Shown here in pieces: positions 45,659-56,745 of a DNA stretch of 64,000 bases (positions are counted from its first letter, which is position 1; each line of letters begins with the position of its first letter). The translations under genes and the position numbers were made by a program. Where the stretch lies: contig CAICTM010000148.1 in assembly GCA_903772945.1 (NCBI GenBank), positions 41,746 to 105,745 on the forward strand, given 5' to 3'. Source of the DNA: Seminavis robusta. Its lineage: Eukaryota > Bacillariophyta > Bacillariophyceae > Naviculales > Naviculaceae. A model generated the notes under the pieces. It was not told where the DNA came from, ran no database searches, and saw only the letters and a program-made list of their open reading frames with translations.

Positions 45659-46323
45659 TTACTTCTTGCCATTGCGGGCAGGCTGCTTGCGGCTAGGACC
45701 AGGGGTTGGCTTGCGGGCAGCCTCCCTCTTCGATTCCTTGGCCTGTTTCTTCTTGGGGTTGAGCTTCTTGGGAGTAAAGTACTGCTCCTGGGAAAATCCA
45801 CCAGCCTCCATGTACTCCTCGCTGGAATCAGAGGTGTCCAAGACGTTGACACTGGCATTCAAGCCTCTGGCAAGAAACTTCACCTCATCGTCATCTGACA
45901 ATTCCTCCGAGTATTCCGACTCGGAAGAGGACATGTCCTCAGTAGCAGCGGGAGCGGGAGCCGCAGTGGGAGGGAGGGTGTCAGCGAAGGGAGTGGGAGG
46001 GGGGGAGGCTTCGAAGGGATGGGAGGGGGGGGGTCGAAGGCAGAGGAAGAGTCGAGTGAGTAACCACCGGGAGAGTAAAGCAACGAGGCAGGGGCAGTGG
46101 CAGCGGGTGGGGCAGCGTCAGAGCCAGTTTCCGTGGAAGCATCTGGCTCAGCAACAGAAGCTGGGCGAACTTGGGTGGCCTCTTCTGCATGGGCTTCTTC
46201 CCGATCCTCGACGCGAAAAGCCATGCTCCAAGGGGTTCCCTCGATGGTGAGGCTGACTTGCTTGCCGGTTTCCTTGTTGATGCCATGAGCCGTCACGGAG
46301 AATGCTTGCATATCGAAGCGCAT
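45659..46323 (-). CDS. acidic, proline-rich hypothetical protein, one frameshift
   Basis: From ATG 46323: QAFSVTAHGINKETGKQVSL, a compact start of about 45 residues with GTPWSMAFRVEDREE, then Ala/Pro/Ser-rich sequence. In a run of C near 46010-46030 the frame slips one base; the new frame reads PTPFADTLPPTAAPAP and then SSSESEYSEELSDDDEVKFLA, ending in a Lys/Arg/Pro-rich tail (KKLNPKKKQAKESKRE). About 220 residues. No domain recognised; the tail looks nuclear. Confidence 0.55.
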
Positions 46324-46901
46324 GATTGAAGATTTAAATTTGTTGTTGCTTCAGGGAGATCCTCTGAGATGTGAGCTGCAGGCAAACTGATCGGCCAGAA
46401 AACAAGCTCGACTCCACTTTCCCTCGGTTTTGAGGAGAACCGCGCACTCCACTCGGAACCGAGGAAGCTTCTTTTCGCTTTGAAGCTCGATAATAGCGGG
46501 GAAAGATCCAATGAAGAAGAGCCCGCTGCCAACAGATTGGTTTTGATTCATTGTTTCTGCCCCGGCTGACGGACTCGACTCCCCCTCGCCTTTTTTAAAC
46601 GCCCACAACTTTGAGCCCGCCACAACAGATTGGTTTGGTTGCATGCGATTTGGCAAACACCTCTCCCTCACTTTTTTGACCGCAGCTTCCAAACATGATG
46701 TTGGACGCATTCACGAACCATGCTCTCGCCCTCTTTCTTGCCGCCCATTCTTGGTGGCAATGGGTTTTCAATTGTGGCGCAAAGCTGTGAATCGTCTGTA
46801 CTCATCCTTTCTCTTTGTTGTCGGTTGCATTCACTCCGCTTGTGGGCGCTTGATTGGACAAGGTGTCACTTGGAACACGCGTTTTCCTTCAGCAGTGATG
46901 A
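46324..46901. other. intergenic or unresolved 5' exon region
   Basis: Several short frames overlap here and none is clearly coding. A possible start (MMLDAFTNHALALFLAAHSW at 46695) and a splice-acceptor-like ttttccttcag (46882-46892) may belong to the next gene. Confidence 0.35.
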
Positions 46902-47357
46902 AACCGACGAGATTACTATGGTGGTCCGTATGACTTCCACTATGGATACTTTGACAAGCGTGTGCAAGGATCCTTGACATTGCAACAGTTTGGAAGCACA
47001 ACTCTATTTAGACTTCTTCTTGATGGACACGAAGTCTTGCATGCCGAAGATGGGGAAACGCCTTTGCCGGGGGAACGCTTCAACGGAGCGGTGTACCTCC
47101 CTGAAAACGTCCAATGGGAGCCGTTCTTCAGGAAGGTCAAGAGTGCCAACACTACATCTATCCGTGGCAGATGCACTATTCTGAAGTTTGGACCCAACCG
47201 GTCGGGTATCTCATACATCCAAGCCACCTTGATCCACACCAGCAGCAGCAAGAGTGCAGATGCCAAGCGAGCAAGTGCTGCCTTTGAACAAAGCATCGTT
47301 AAGGCCGCTGAGGTGGTAAACAGTGTGTCCCAATCGAAGAACAATTTCCACTTGTAG
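46902..47357 (+). CDS. hypothetical protein, C-terminal part
   Basis: Protein-like frame reading YYGGPYDFHYGYFDKRV then LTLQQFGSTTLFRLLLDGHEVL and GERFNGAVYLPENVQWEPF, closing with an Ala/Ser helix. It is bounded upstream by an in-frame stop at 46899; the preceding bases in another frame read SSDETDE, so a one-base deletion at about 46911 probably separates it from its true 5' part. Function unknown. Confidence 0.5.
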   Translation, partial: NRRDYYGGPYDFHYGYFDKRVQGSLTLQQFGSTTLFRLLLDGHEVLHAEDGETPLPGERFNGAVYLPENVQWEPFFRKVKSANTTSIRGRCTILKFGPNRSGISYIQATLIHTSSSKSADAKRASAAFEQSIVKAAEVVNSVSQSKNNFHL

Positions 47358-48100
47358 TTTGAACACTTCCTGGACCCGTGGCAAACAAACATCAATCCGC
47401 AGAATGTGAGCGGCACATCACAACAAACATGGCAGTATCCAAGAAGGGAGCTTGTTTCCTTACTCCCCTAACGATAATAAAGAACAAAACCTATCAAGAT
47501 AGTGATTTGGTGGCTGACTAGTTGCTAGGCCGTAAGTACTAGTATCGGTGGCTTCGCGGTAACTTGAGGGACTACAATGTCATGTACAATCGTCATCAAA
47601 ACGAATAATGTGAGCAACCAAAATTTCGACCCGTCAATCCATAGATAAGCTTTGCTTCCGGTTTGATGGCATAATTTCCTTTATATTAGATACTTTGGCT
47701 TGCGATCGATTGACTATGCTCCACTGTCAGATCCAAGCAGGAAGAGAGACCGTTTGACTGTAAAATTAGACCATGTTTGTTGAGTCTAATCCCTCATCGC
47801 TACGGGAAAATGGACGTGTTGGCTCGTCGATCCTTGGAAAGATAAATACTCTATTCAACCACAACTCAACGAAACAATATTGACAATGGTAAGTGCTTGC
47901 TACTGGTATCTATAGTAGTGGATGTTTATAAACGAAACAACAATGGTACATGTATGATGGTGCGTGTCTGCTGCTTCCGATCTAGCCGCTAACACAACTC
48001 GAACCTTTTGTCATAGTCCCACAATGCTTGAATAATGGAACCCGCTATCACCACGTATATCCTCCAACCATGAGGATCTGTGGATTGTTGTGTTGTCGGC
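47358..48100. other. intergenic
   Basis: No gene seen. AT-rich with no repeats noticed. Confidence 0.35.
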
Positions 48101-48656
48101 TCATTCCTCCTGTACGTTCTCTTGGTCATCTTCAGCTGCTTCCACCTTGGAGATCCAACCGTTCCGCTCACACATTCCCTTGATCTCCTCGTATGCAGAG
48201 TCCGAAAAATTCAACAAGAGCCGAGGATAGGAGCCGTTTTCAATCTCCTTCTCTATCTCTGCCAACGCAAATGGGAGGGTAACCTGAAGGCAGCCAGGAT
48301 CTCCTTGCTCCTCCTTCATGCAAGCGAACAGGATCTGCCAGTTGTCTCTGTCAGCCGAGTACGCATCCGTGTAGTCTTTCTGCCATTGGTTGATGCGTCT
48401 AAAATGGCCAGCCACTTCATTATCTTCAATCGCCCGATCAATGACCGTCAGGGTCTCCTTGGTCCATTCTAACTCTTCCTTGTATGTTGTCGCCTCTTCC
48501 TTACATTTTGCCGCCTCCGCCTTGCACTGCTCGATCTCTGCTCAGCAAAGCCTCTACTTCCGTCTGTTCGGTGACAGCCATGTGGGCCAGAGCAACGGCC
48601 ACTTGGTTAATGTCAGGCTCTTCGTGCCTGGTGCGTTTGGCTGGCCGCTTGCTCAT
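48101..48656 (-). CDS. coiled-coil hypothetical protein, one frameshift
   Basis: From ATG 48656: MSKRPAKRTRHEEPDINQ, then a helical stretch to TEVEALL; one extra base near 48540 shifts the frame into EIEQCKAEAAKCKEEATTYK, which continues as a coiled coil and then as HFRRINQWQKDY to an acidic end (AAEDDQENVQEE). About 184 residues. A basic cluster at the start could be a nuclear signal. No family recognised. Confidence 0.58.
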
Positions 48657-49741
48657 GGTCAAAACTTATAGTCAAAACTTCGGATGAGACGAGACAACAA
48701 AGACATCAACCACAAGTTAACAGGTGAGTTAACAGGTGAGCTTACCTCAAAGTTTGTCGAACTGTCGAACTGTGCGAACGATTTTGGTATGCAGCCACAA
48801 GCGTGAGGGCTGCAGCATCGTGGCATCGTGGGGGCTCCACGAAAGGAGTGCAGTGACAGCTTCCTCGATGGAGTCGGCCGACAATACCGGCCGACAATAT
48901 CGGTATCTTCATCATCGACTCCTTTTGGCGATTGTCAGGAAGCTGTGGATGCAGATGACGGACCAACCGATGGTAGCTGCATGATGCATGGTCGTCCATG
49001 GTTACTACCTATACTAACAGTTTGATGTTGCCATCGTGACAAGGTTTAAAGGTGGACGAGCCGCCGAGAATAGTGAGACTCCCAGATTCTGGGAGTGGGG
49101 TCTCCCAGAATCTGGCAGACAGCCTCCCAGATTTTGGGAGTCTGACTCCCAAAATCTGGGAGTCTGTACTGGAACGGTTCTTTTCTGTTAAATCTGCTTG
49201 GGAGACCCCACTCCCAGAATCTGGGTGTGGGGTCTCCCAGAATTTGGGACTCCGAGCGTTAAAGGTGTTGCTGCTAAGAAATAGGATGTGGATCCCTGGC
49301 TTAGTTGAAGGCCCAATTCCTTCTCTCCATGTCTTGGCCATCTCTACTTCTGGAGCTGCTTGCTTGGTTGAACGGAGATTGGAGGCTCTTTGCCTGGGCA
49401 AAAAGAGAATACCGGTACTTGAATCCAAAAGGACGGGCTGCTACTAGTTTCTACAATCCGTAGCTGGCTAGCGGGCAGCCCGTGTTGGAATACTAAGCGG
49501 GGCCACTGTAATTGAGCTTGTAGGGAGATTTTGGGGCTACGGTACAACCAAGATGCGACACTCGGAGCCACACTGGGGTACAAGAACTCGACGAGATCTG
49601 CTACAATGGCAGCAGTCTCCAATGAATTTTCTAACTTCTAAGTGATATCTACCGGTGTAAATATAAGCACCGTCATAGTTCGTTCTTTCTTGGGGGCGGG
49701 TGATGAGCGGACTGTGCCGTCCCCCCTCGGCATTTATGCAA
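48657..49741. other. intergenic with fold-back repeat
   Basis: No gene. A small duplication, acaggtgagtta / acaggtgagctta, is at 48720-48745; the fold-back element at 49076-49262 is described separately. Confidence 0.4.
49076..49262 (-). repeat. fold-back element, partner at 30625-30732
   Basis: Made of alternating ctcccagattctgggagt-type words that can pair along the whole length, ending in ggactccgagcgttaa at 49247-49262, the reverse complement of the start of the 30.6 kb copy. Confidence 0.75.
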
Positions 49742-50425
49742 TTATGCTGCGGTCGTTGCAATACCAGAGCAGCGGTCTGGGCTGCTTTGACGTTCAGGCA
49801 TGATTGGTCTTCCAGCGCCTCGAACAGCGCTCAAGCTCTTGGCGCGACGCAAGAGTCCCCGTCGACCCTGTGCGAACCGGCCTCCGGATTCAGCCACTGC
49901 ATCTTCCTGCTCGTTCGAATCCTCCTGTACATTCAAACGTTTCTGGCTTAGCTGACGATCAAAGCGCCTCTTCGTGGCCGTCACAGCATCAAAAACAGCA
50001 AGTCCCGCAGCGCCGCCCGCAATGACTGCATCTGTCAAAGCTTCTGTGGCGGCAGTTGCAAGTCCAACCGGTTCCACCTCTGGCTCTGGGGGCGCCTCAT
50101 TCGAGACGTATCGGGCCTTCCCGCCCTTATCTTTCCAAAGAGTCCTCTTTGGCATGCTGTTTGTTCTAGGGGGAGGTCTCCTGATCTTTCCTTCCTTCTT
50201 TGGTTGGGGCTGCTCGTCTGTCTTTTCCACCTGGGGGGCATCATCTCTATTCCACCGCAAGCCCCGCGGCATGCTAAGAGATCTCGCAGGTAGTCGTCTG
50301 ACTCTCTCTACCTGCGCGGGCTTTGCTACCGGTGCCGGGGAAGCATCTTCATTGCTGTTGGAAAGAGACACGGTGGAGCAAGAGCAATCCGAAAGACTCT
50401 CTGACTTGTCTAGACCCTCTTCCAT
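49742..50425 (-). CDS. hypothetical protein with R-x-x-S-M-P repeats
   Basis: 227 residues from ATG 50425, intact. The distinctive feature is a repeated basic motif: RRLPARSLSMPRGLRW, RRPPPRTNSMPKRTLW, and a weaker RRGLLRRAKSLSAVRG near the end. R-x-x-S is a common kinase site, and S-M-P after basic residues may bind 14-3-3-like proteins (inference). A hydrophobic Ala/Gly stretch (ALTDAVIAGGAAGLAVFDAV) lies between the motifs. The rest is charged and likely disordered. No known domain. Confidence 0.62.
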   Translation of the reverse strand: MEEGLDKSESLSDCSCSTVSLSNSNEDASPAPVAKPAQVERVRRLPARSLSMPRGLRWNRDDAPQVEKTDEQPQPKKEGKIRRPPPRTNSMPKRTLWKDKGGKARYVSNEAPPEPEVEPVGLATAATEALTDAVIAGGAAGLAVFDAVTATKRRFDRQLSQKRLNVQEDSNEQEDAVAESGGRFAQGRRGLLRRAKSLSAVRGAGRPIMPERQSSPDRCSGIATTAA

Positions 50426-51257
50426 CTTGCTTGTTTGCTTTCTTTGCGTTTCTATTGTTTCGTTTCCCAATCTATGTCTTTTTTATGCTAAGCTTGGTGT
50501 TGTGAGTGAATTCTAACCCTTCCGCAGACACCTATCTGACCATAGCTAGCTATACCTACCTGGAAGCGAAAACAAGATTCGGGGCTCATGCCACACCGTA
50601 GTAGTGTTGGCTCGAGGATCGTTTGTTTCACCTCCAGTAAAAACTGGACGTCGATCTGATTTATTGGGAGTGACGACCTTCACCAGTGACATCCGATTAT
50701 TGAAGGTCTTTCCTGTTCAGCGTTCGTTCACCGGAGACGCCTTCGGTTTGGAAAAAATCGGTGAACGAGGCACGACCACCAAGATCCACCTTACCCCACG
50801 GTACAAGCGTCGTCTTTTGTTTGTCTACTTGTTACCTGTCCCGGTAGCCCTGGTCGAGTGGCTCTGTTCTTGGTTCAAAGCAAGCTCGATACGGTACATT
50901 ATTGATCCATTTGCGTTCGCAAGGCATACCGGTACCGTAGATGCACTAATCTTTTGGTCGCCTCGTACCCACTTACGATCCAACAAATTGGCACCCCCGT
51001 TACTCCAGTAAAATTGTTTAAAGTGGGAAACGCGTGAGGTACATACCGGTACGGCTGTGCTTCATCAATTATCTAGGGTCGCTGCCGCACGCACGGTTGT
51101 CGTTTTTGCTGTAGAGGGCTGGTACTGCGACCACCACCATTCCTTCCTTCTTCCTGCAAGAAGTCAGATCTTTTTTTCTCTTACCAACGTTGTAGCTGCA
51201 GTTACCGTCAATCGCCTGATACGAGGCTGTTACGAAGGAATCGTAAACCCCATCTAG
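50426..51257. other. intergenic
   Basis: No supported gene. A plus-strand frame at 50604-51011 lacks an ATG at its start and has no recognisable features. Confidence 0.35.
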
Positions 51258-54200
51258 TTAGTCGAGGGGTTGCTCAGGGAGGGAGTTGATGAACATGACA
51301 AGTTCAGCGGCACGGTGCTGGAGCGACGTTTGTGAGCTTGCATTTGCAACTACGCTGGTATTGCTCGTGGGATGAGATTCCCCTGGCTTTGGAACTGCGA
51401 CAATTCCACCACTTAGCTGCACTAAAGGCCTCCAGAGGGCATCACAGTCAATTCGCACCATTTGCCGGATCGTTGTCTCACAGGCTTTGCTTGTTTCGAC
51501 ATGAGCATCCCCCAAGAACGGCAGTATCATCGTTCCTACAGAAGGAACAAACCCTGCCAAGGAGCGGCCGCAAACACCTCTGTCGAAGAGTTTAGAGAAG
51601 CATGTCAACATGGCAACAATCAACAGCGTCTCCGAGGGTTGTCTCGGATGGATGTGGCCTGAGAAAGCCTGGCCATCTCGACGGGACTCCCGCAAATCAG
51701 AGCTATTGGTGACAAAATCGCCCAGCAACTCTCCCAAGAGCGGGAAAACATCATTTTGCATGCGACTGGCGATGAATTCCTTTGAGCATTCTGCCATGAT
51801 GGCAATCAAATCGAAGAGCTTCGACAAGAATACCCGCTTAGTCGAAACATCCTCTGTCGCATAAAAAGTTGGAATCGCAGAGTGTCGTTGTGCAATGACG
51901 ATCGACCTGGCTCGGGAAGCTCGTATCTCGCTAGTTAGAGCCACAAGACGAGCATGAATAGCTGGCCAGGCGTCATTCACTTGACGAAGAATAGCGGTGC
52001 CAGTTTTGTTTTCAGGGTCCTGATAGCAAAAAGCAAATGAAGACTGAGGAACAGGTGACGGCTGAGTCGATCCAAGTCGATCATACCTTGCATATCAACG
52101 CAACGATTGCCAGAAAGCGAAACCCCTCAGCCATGGCGGTGCAACTGTCAATTTGCAGCTTCAAGCTGTAATTGGAGAGGAAGAAAGTGCACCGGGAGAC
52201 CAGCATGGAAACAAACCTGATTTCGTGGTTGCTCACAATGTCATGATTGTCTTTAGGATGTTCCTTTTGCTCCGTCCCTTGCTCCTCCCTATCGTTGCTA
52301 TTGCGATATGCTTCGAAACCATCTTTCGGTGACAACACGTCACCTTCGAGCCCGTCGTTCACCTCGATCGGCACAGAATGCAGTGCACGAAAAGGCTCTA
52401 GCTGTTCCAGCCAAGGGTTTGGATCTGATGCATGAGATTTCTCCAAAGAGCGTCTAGCAGCGGACTCTTTGGTTCGGTATGCATGGTTCGCGAATCGAAA
52501 CGCCGATTCATACGCATGCACGATGGTGAGGCTTTTGTCCGATTCGTGCGAGCCCTTGGATCCCAGACAATCGTATCTTTCGGTCAAAGTCATCACCAAT
52601 TCAATAACATATGAAATGTTTTGACGATCAATGTACAAGATATCCCTGTCTTCCCTTTCCCCTGTCGCCCCACTTCCGCGAATGGCTAGTTCCAACATCA
52701 TTTGTATAGTATGTGCAGTGTCAAAGATGTCAGAGTTCATTTTGCCCGCAGGAAAGGAAGAGACGCCTCCAGGAAGTCGGAGCTTGGCCAAAATGCTGGA
52801 TGCAACCACGCTCATGTTTTCATTTATCATTCCTGCCATTGTCGTGTATCCAACAGAGATTGCCACAGATTCCAGAGCAGCGCGAGCACCCGCCCTGACG
52901 TATTCAGCCCTAGCGATTGTGGCCTTTTCAAACAGTGGAGGCAGAACCATGGCCAGCAAAGAGCTTGCTTCCACTCGAAGTAGTTCCGTGACTGTTTGGA
53001 CAATCCCAATCAACCCATGAATCAAACAAGCGTTTCCCCTCAATGCACCGGCGGAAAAGGAGTCGTCAGTCAGTGCTAATGCACCGGGGCGATCGATCAA
53101 AGGTTGGTCTTGCTGCGGAGAATCCTTTAGTTCTGGTTCGGTCAAGGTTAAGTCCCACAAAGGCGAGCTCACAATGATGGGAAGTATGGATGTTGCCAGT
53201 GGACCGAGATATTTTGCCCTCTTATCCTTCTTTTTGGAAGAGGATGACGGGTCGACAGTGGCAAAACCACCTCTCAAAAGCTGTTGAATGATAGTCATGC
53301 AACCAACCCATGCATGACACCACGTGACTTGACTATGTCCACTTCGAGAGGTCCCGGCTTCCATCCGTGCAAGACAGTCGTTGAAGAGGTTTGCGACCAT
53401 GGAATCTACCAGAATTGCAGTCTGTTTGGGCCCAAATAGTTTTCCAAGTTCCTGTAGCATTGCCATAGTCTCTCTTTCCGAGGCAGGAGTCAAGAATTTG
53501 CGACGAGGAGCCCTTGGACCCACGGCTTGCCTGTCCAATTCCCCGTCAACAAGGGTGATGATTGCAAATGAAGAGCGCTGTTCGCCAAGCGACTCAAAAT
53601 CCAAATCCAACAAAGTGGACAAGGCTTGTTGCAAATTGAGAAAGACGCCTTCTGTAGCGAGCGAGGATCGCAAAATCTTGCTTTTCGAAGACGATGTTTT
53701 GCTGCTATTGTTGTTGTTGAGTGATACAAGAGCAGTGATTAGCTTCAACTTTTTTCTCAGTTCCACTTCCGACTGACGCTGCGCCAAGGCAGCAAGTTCT
53801 TCCAACATGGCCACTGTTTTGGGAGCCAGAAATGAATTCATGTCAAGCTTGAACTGTTTGTTGCGTTGATAGTCATTGAGAACTGATTGTGCCGCATTGG
53901 CTACACCCCGATCGTCATCCCTGGACAAAATCAAGGACGATTCCAATGATAGCATGCTCAAGTTTGTCTGTATTTCCTTGTCCCAACAGGCGCGTGCCTC
54001 CAGCAACAGGACACGGTACAGATCCGACGCTTCCCTCCTTACTTCTTCCTTTGGAGCCGTCAGGAGCAAATTGGCTAGCACCGTCAAGGGTCCTGGTAAT
54101 CGATTGTTGACTGCTTCCAGAAAGGTTTCATTGGGATCATCTTTGTGTAGTGTCGTCGTTGTAGATTGTCCATTTTTGTTGCTGTTGGAATTGTCCCCCA

Positions 54201-55448
54201 GAATTTTCCTCGTGTTATTGTTGCCCGATTGTTGTTGTTGCTTTTGTGCGATGGATTTCTTCAAGTCTGACAAGGTGTTGACAGTACTAGTTTTCTGTTC
54301 CGGCAATGCATTGTCGGCTAGTGTCAACCTGAGAAGCCTCGTACATGCCTTGAGACTAGACACAATCACGACTGGCTTGGTCTGTGCCGTTTGGGTTTGC
54401 AGCGTCAAGCCCGACACCATGGTCCGAAACAGTCCCTGATCATGATCCATCCATCCATCCAACCAACAAACCAAATGATTTTGAGCATGTTGAAAAATAT
54501 GAACAAGCAAGAGTTTACAGTGCCTCCTTTACTTACCGCAAACAACCCAGGGAATAGTGATCGCCATGCCAAAGGACTAGGGGATGCCTCCATGAGCTGC
54601 TCTAATGTCCTTAATGCTTGTTTCATGGTAGTGAAAGGAAATGTGGAAGGAGGGGCCACAATAGCAATGCAAACATCGGCGAGATGGGCCAGGAGAGCTC
54701 CATCCATGGCCGACGCCATTTCCTTGTCCTTGCTTATTTTTTCTCCATTCCCATTTGGTTGCAATATTCCCTCGGGCGCTCCCAGTCGCAACAAATACTC
54801 AATGGTGGTCAACACCGACTCCAAATAAAAATCCCCTGTATCCAAGCCCATGGTTGCTGATGATTGTTCGGATAATTCCCGTCCCGTAGGTAACGCCGAA
54901 GCACACGCCAGCAGTAGATTTTTGAGTTTGATCGGGGACAGACTGACGGATCCCTGTTCCATCCGTTCCAGACACAGCTGTAATGTCCGAGCCGCCACGG
55001 TACTGCTTTTTCGTTGTGCACTTTGTCGAATTTGTAGTAGTCGTCGCGTTGTTTCCACGACGGATTTTGGATCCACCACAGAGGAATATTGTTGTTGTCG
55101 TCGAAGAATGGCGACAATTGGAAGCGTAATGTAATCCATCAGGATGGCCAGGGATTCCACAAACAACGATGATGGATCGGATGATGATGACAATGATGAC
55201 ATGCCGATGGCGGCCAACGTCTGAGGAAAATCGACGACACGACGCTGTATCGTTTCGAGTAGCGTGGCCTCTTGACGCAACAATCCGAGAATCTCTTCTT
55301 CCTTATTATCCAACATGTCGTTATTTTTGTCTGCAATTTCCTGCTGTCGCTGCAGCAATGCCAACAGCTGGCGAATGGTGGGATCCAGTTGAAGAAACAA
55401 AAGCTTGCCCAACCGATCGCAACCATATTCCTCCTCTTTCAATGACAT
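51258..55448 (-). CDS. TTI1: TTI1-like HEAT-repeat protein (TELO2-TTI complex), 3 exons
   Basis: Exons 54537-55448, 52087-54435 and 51258-52019, with phase-0 GT-AG introns of 101 and 67 bp, give about 1,340 residues starting SLKEEEYGCDRLG. The protein is a chain of helical repeats, for example LLALLQRQQEIAD, LPGPLTVLANLLLTAPKEEV, ALRGNACLIHGLIGIVQT. The C-terminus is the part most like TTI1: RFVSMLVSRCTFFLSNYSLKLQ, LICKDPENKTGT, VNDAWPAIHARLV, CSKEFIASRMQNDVFPLL. In animals and yeast TTI1 works with TELO2 and TTI2 to stabilise PIKK kinases such as mTOR and ATM. Asn/Ser-rich insertions (NNNTRK, NNNNSSK) are encoded by triplet repeats and make it longer than the ~1,090-residue human protein. 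The frame is intact over 4 kb. Confidence 0.7.
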
Positions 55449-55833
55449 GGTTTTCTTCGCCGCGAGAACTGTTGTTACGCACAGCTCAAGTCGGATGTAC
55501 TGTACAGTAGGTGAGACAAGAAATCCTCCACCCCTTCCACCCAAGCTTGGCTAACACTTGCAAGCAAACAAACAAGACAACAGGCGCAATGAAAGCTGCC
55601 GTAGTGGTGCCATTGCGCACGGCTGGCTGAGCTTTGCCTCCTATCCGAGCATTAACAAAACAACCAAGCATAACGCTTTACTAAATCGTTAAATCGCTCC
55701 GTGAGTAACAAGTGGGACTCAACGTTGTGTCGTGGATACTGGCTCCAACCCTTGGTCTTGGAAGATCTTCCTCACACTTTTACACTCTTGGGATCGTCAT
55801 CAACCCAACTACCCTTCTAAATACCACACCGCC
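55449..55833. other. divergent intergenic region
   Basis: No gene; a likely shared promoter for the TTI1-like and hydrolase-like genes. The bases just right of 55449 are open in frame but have no further ATG. Confidence 0.35.
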
Positions 55834-56745
55834 ATGTTCTGGGCCTTTCTCTCTCGTCTTTTCCACATTGCGCAAGGTCGATTGGTGTACCTATTGGCAC
55901 TTCTGGATATACCCATTGGTTACTTTGAGAAACAGCGATTTCAACTGCGACGCTTGCCGCATCCTCGCAACAATAACGACAATCACGAGAACACGAAGAA
56001 GGTGCTGTTAATTTCCTTTGCCGGCTCCACGTTTTTGGTGGGAGGTTTCCCGCGAGCTGAATTCCAAACAGTGCTCGAAAAGGCGGCAGAACGCTGTGGA
56101 GTAGCAGCAGATTGTTTGTTTCTAGTGGATCCGTCCGTCACATTCTACACCAAAAGCAGTAGCCACGCACAAAGAAGAAGCAAGAGATTTGGCACTTGGG
56201 AAGGATGGGACGAAGTGGTCGAGGATATCAACCAATTGATTGCAGCAGAAGGTTATGACAAAGTGGTGGCCGTCGGATCGAGCATGGGTGCAACGGCCAT
56301 TTTGGCATTGGTGGGGCGGTTCCGTCGATGCGATACCGCCGTCGTGTTCAACCCCTTGGTAGACCTGGTCCACGAATCAAGGCTGGGATTCTATGTGGGA
56401 GGGCTGCGGCTGCCTCCTCACATCCGTCACAACTTGCCCGATATCATGGCCGAACAATGTCTCGCCAGCAGCAGACGAGGGACGAATGTGATGGTTCATT
56501 ACTCTCAACACAGTCCCAAAGACATTGTCCAACTGCAGTATCTGCAAGATGCAATTCGGGCACGGCAAGAGAAGACTGACAGGGAAAGAGATGACAACAT
56601 TCTGGACACCATTGGACACGATACTAGCAAGCATGTTCTGGCAAGAGAGCTCAAGAAAAGACAAGAACTGTTGCCTCTGTTGGAAGATGCGTTGAGGAAA
56701 ACACTACTACTTCGAGAGCAGGACGATAAAAAGACGAAGCAGTAG
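55834..56745 (+). CDS. alpha/beta-hydrolase-like protein
   Basis: Intact 303-residue protein from ATG 55834. A hydrophobic N-terminus (FWAFLSRLF...LVYLLALLDIPIGYF) may anchor it to a membrane. VLLISFAGSTFLVGGFPR gives the first strand and oxyanion-like region; VVAVGSSMGATAILALVG holds the G-x-S-x-G nucleophile elbow (S-S-M-G); VMVHYSQHSPKD is a candidate for the catalytic His. The ending is a long charged helix (HVLARELKKRQELLPLL). Substrate unknown; it could be an esterase, lipase or a non-enzymatic relative. Confidence 0.7.
   Translation: MFWAFLSRLFHIAQGRLVYLLALLDIPIGYFEKQRFQLRRLPHPRNNNDNHENTKKVLLISFAGSTFLVGGFPRAEFQTVLEKAAERCGVAADCLFLVDPSVTFYTKSSSHAQRRSKRFGTWEGWDEVVEDINQLIAAEGYDKVVAVGSSMGATAILALVGRFRRCDTAVVFNPLVDLVHESRLGFYVGGLRLPPHIRHNLPDIMAEQCLASSRRGTNVMVHYSQHSPKDIVQLQYLQDAIRARQEKTDRERDDNILDTIGHDTSKHVLARELKKRQELLPLLEDALRKTLLLREQDDKKTKQ

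Noticed and set aside
1365-48656. Programmed ribosomal frameshifting as the cause of the broken frames
   Set aside because: The sites share no slippery heptamer or downstream structure, shift in both directions and are too many; indels or decay explain them better.
50604-51011. Plus-strand 135-codon frame
   Set aside because: No ATG at its start, no conserved features and full of taccggta words.
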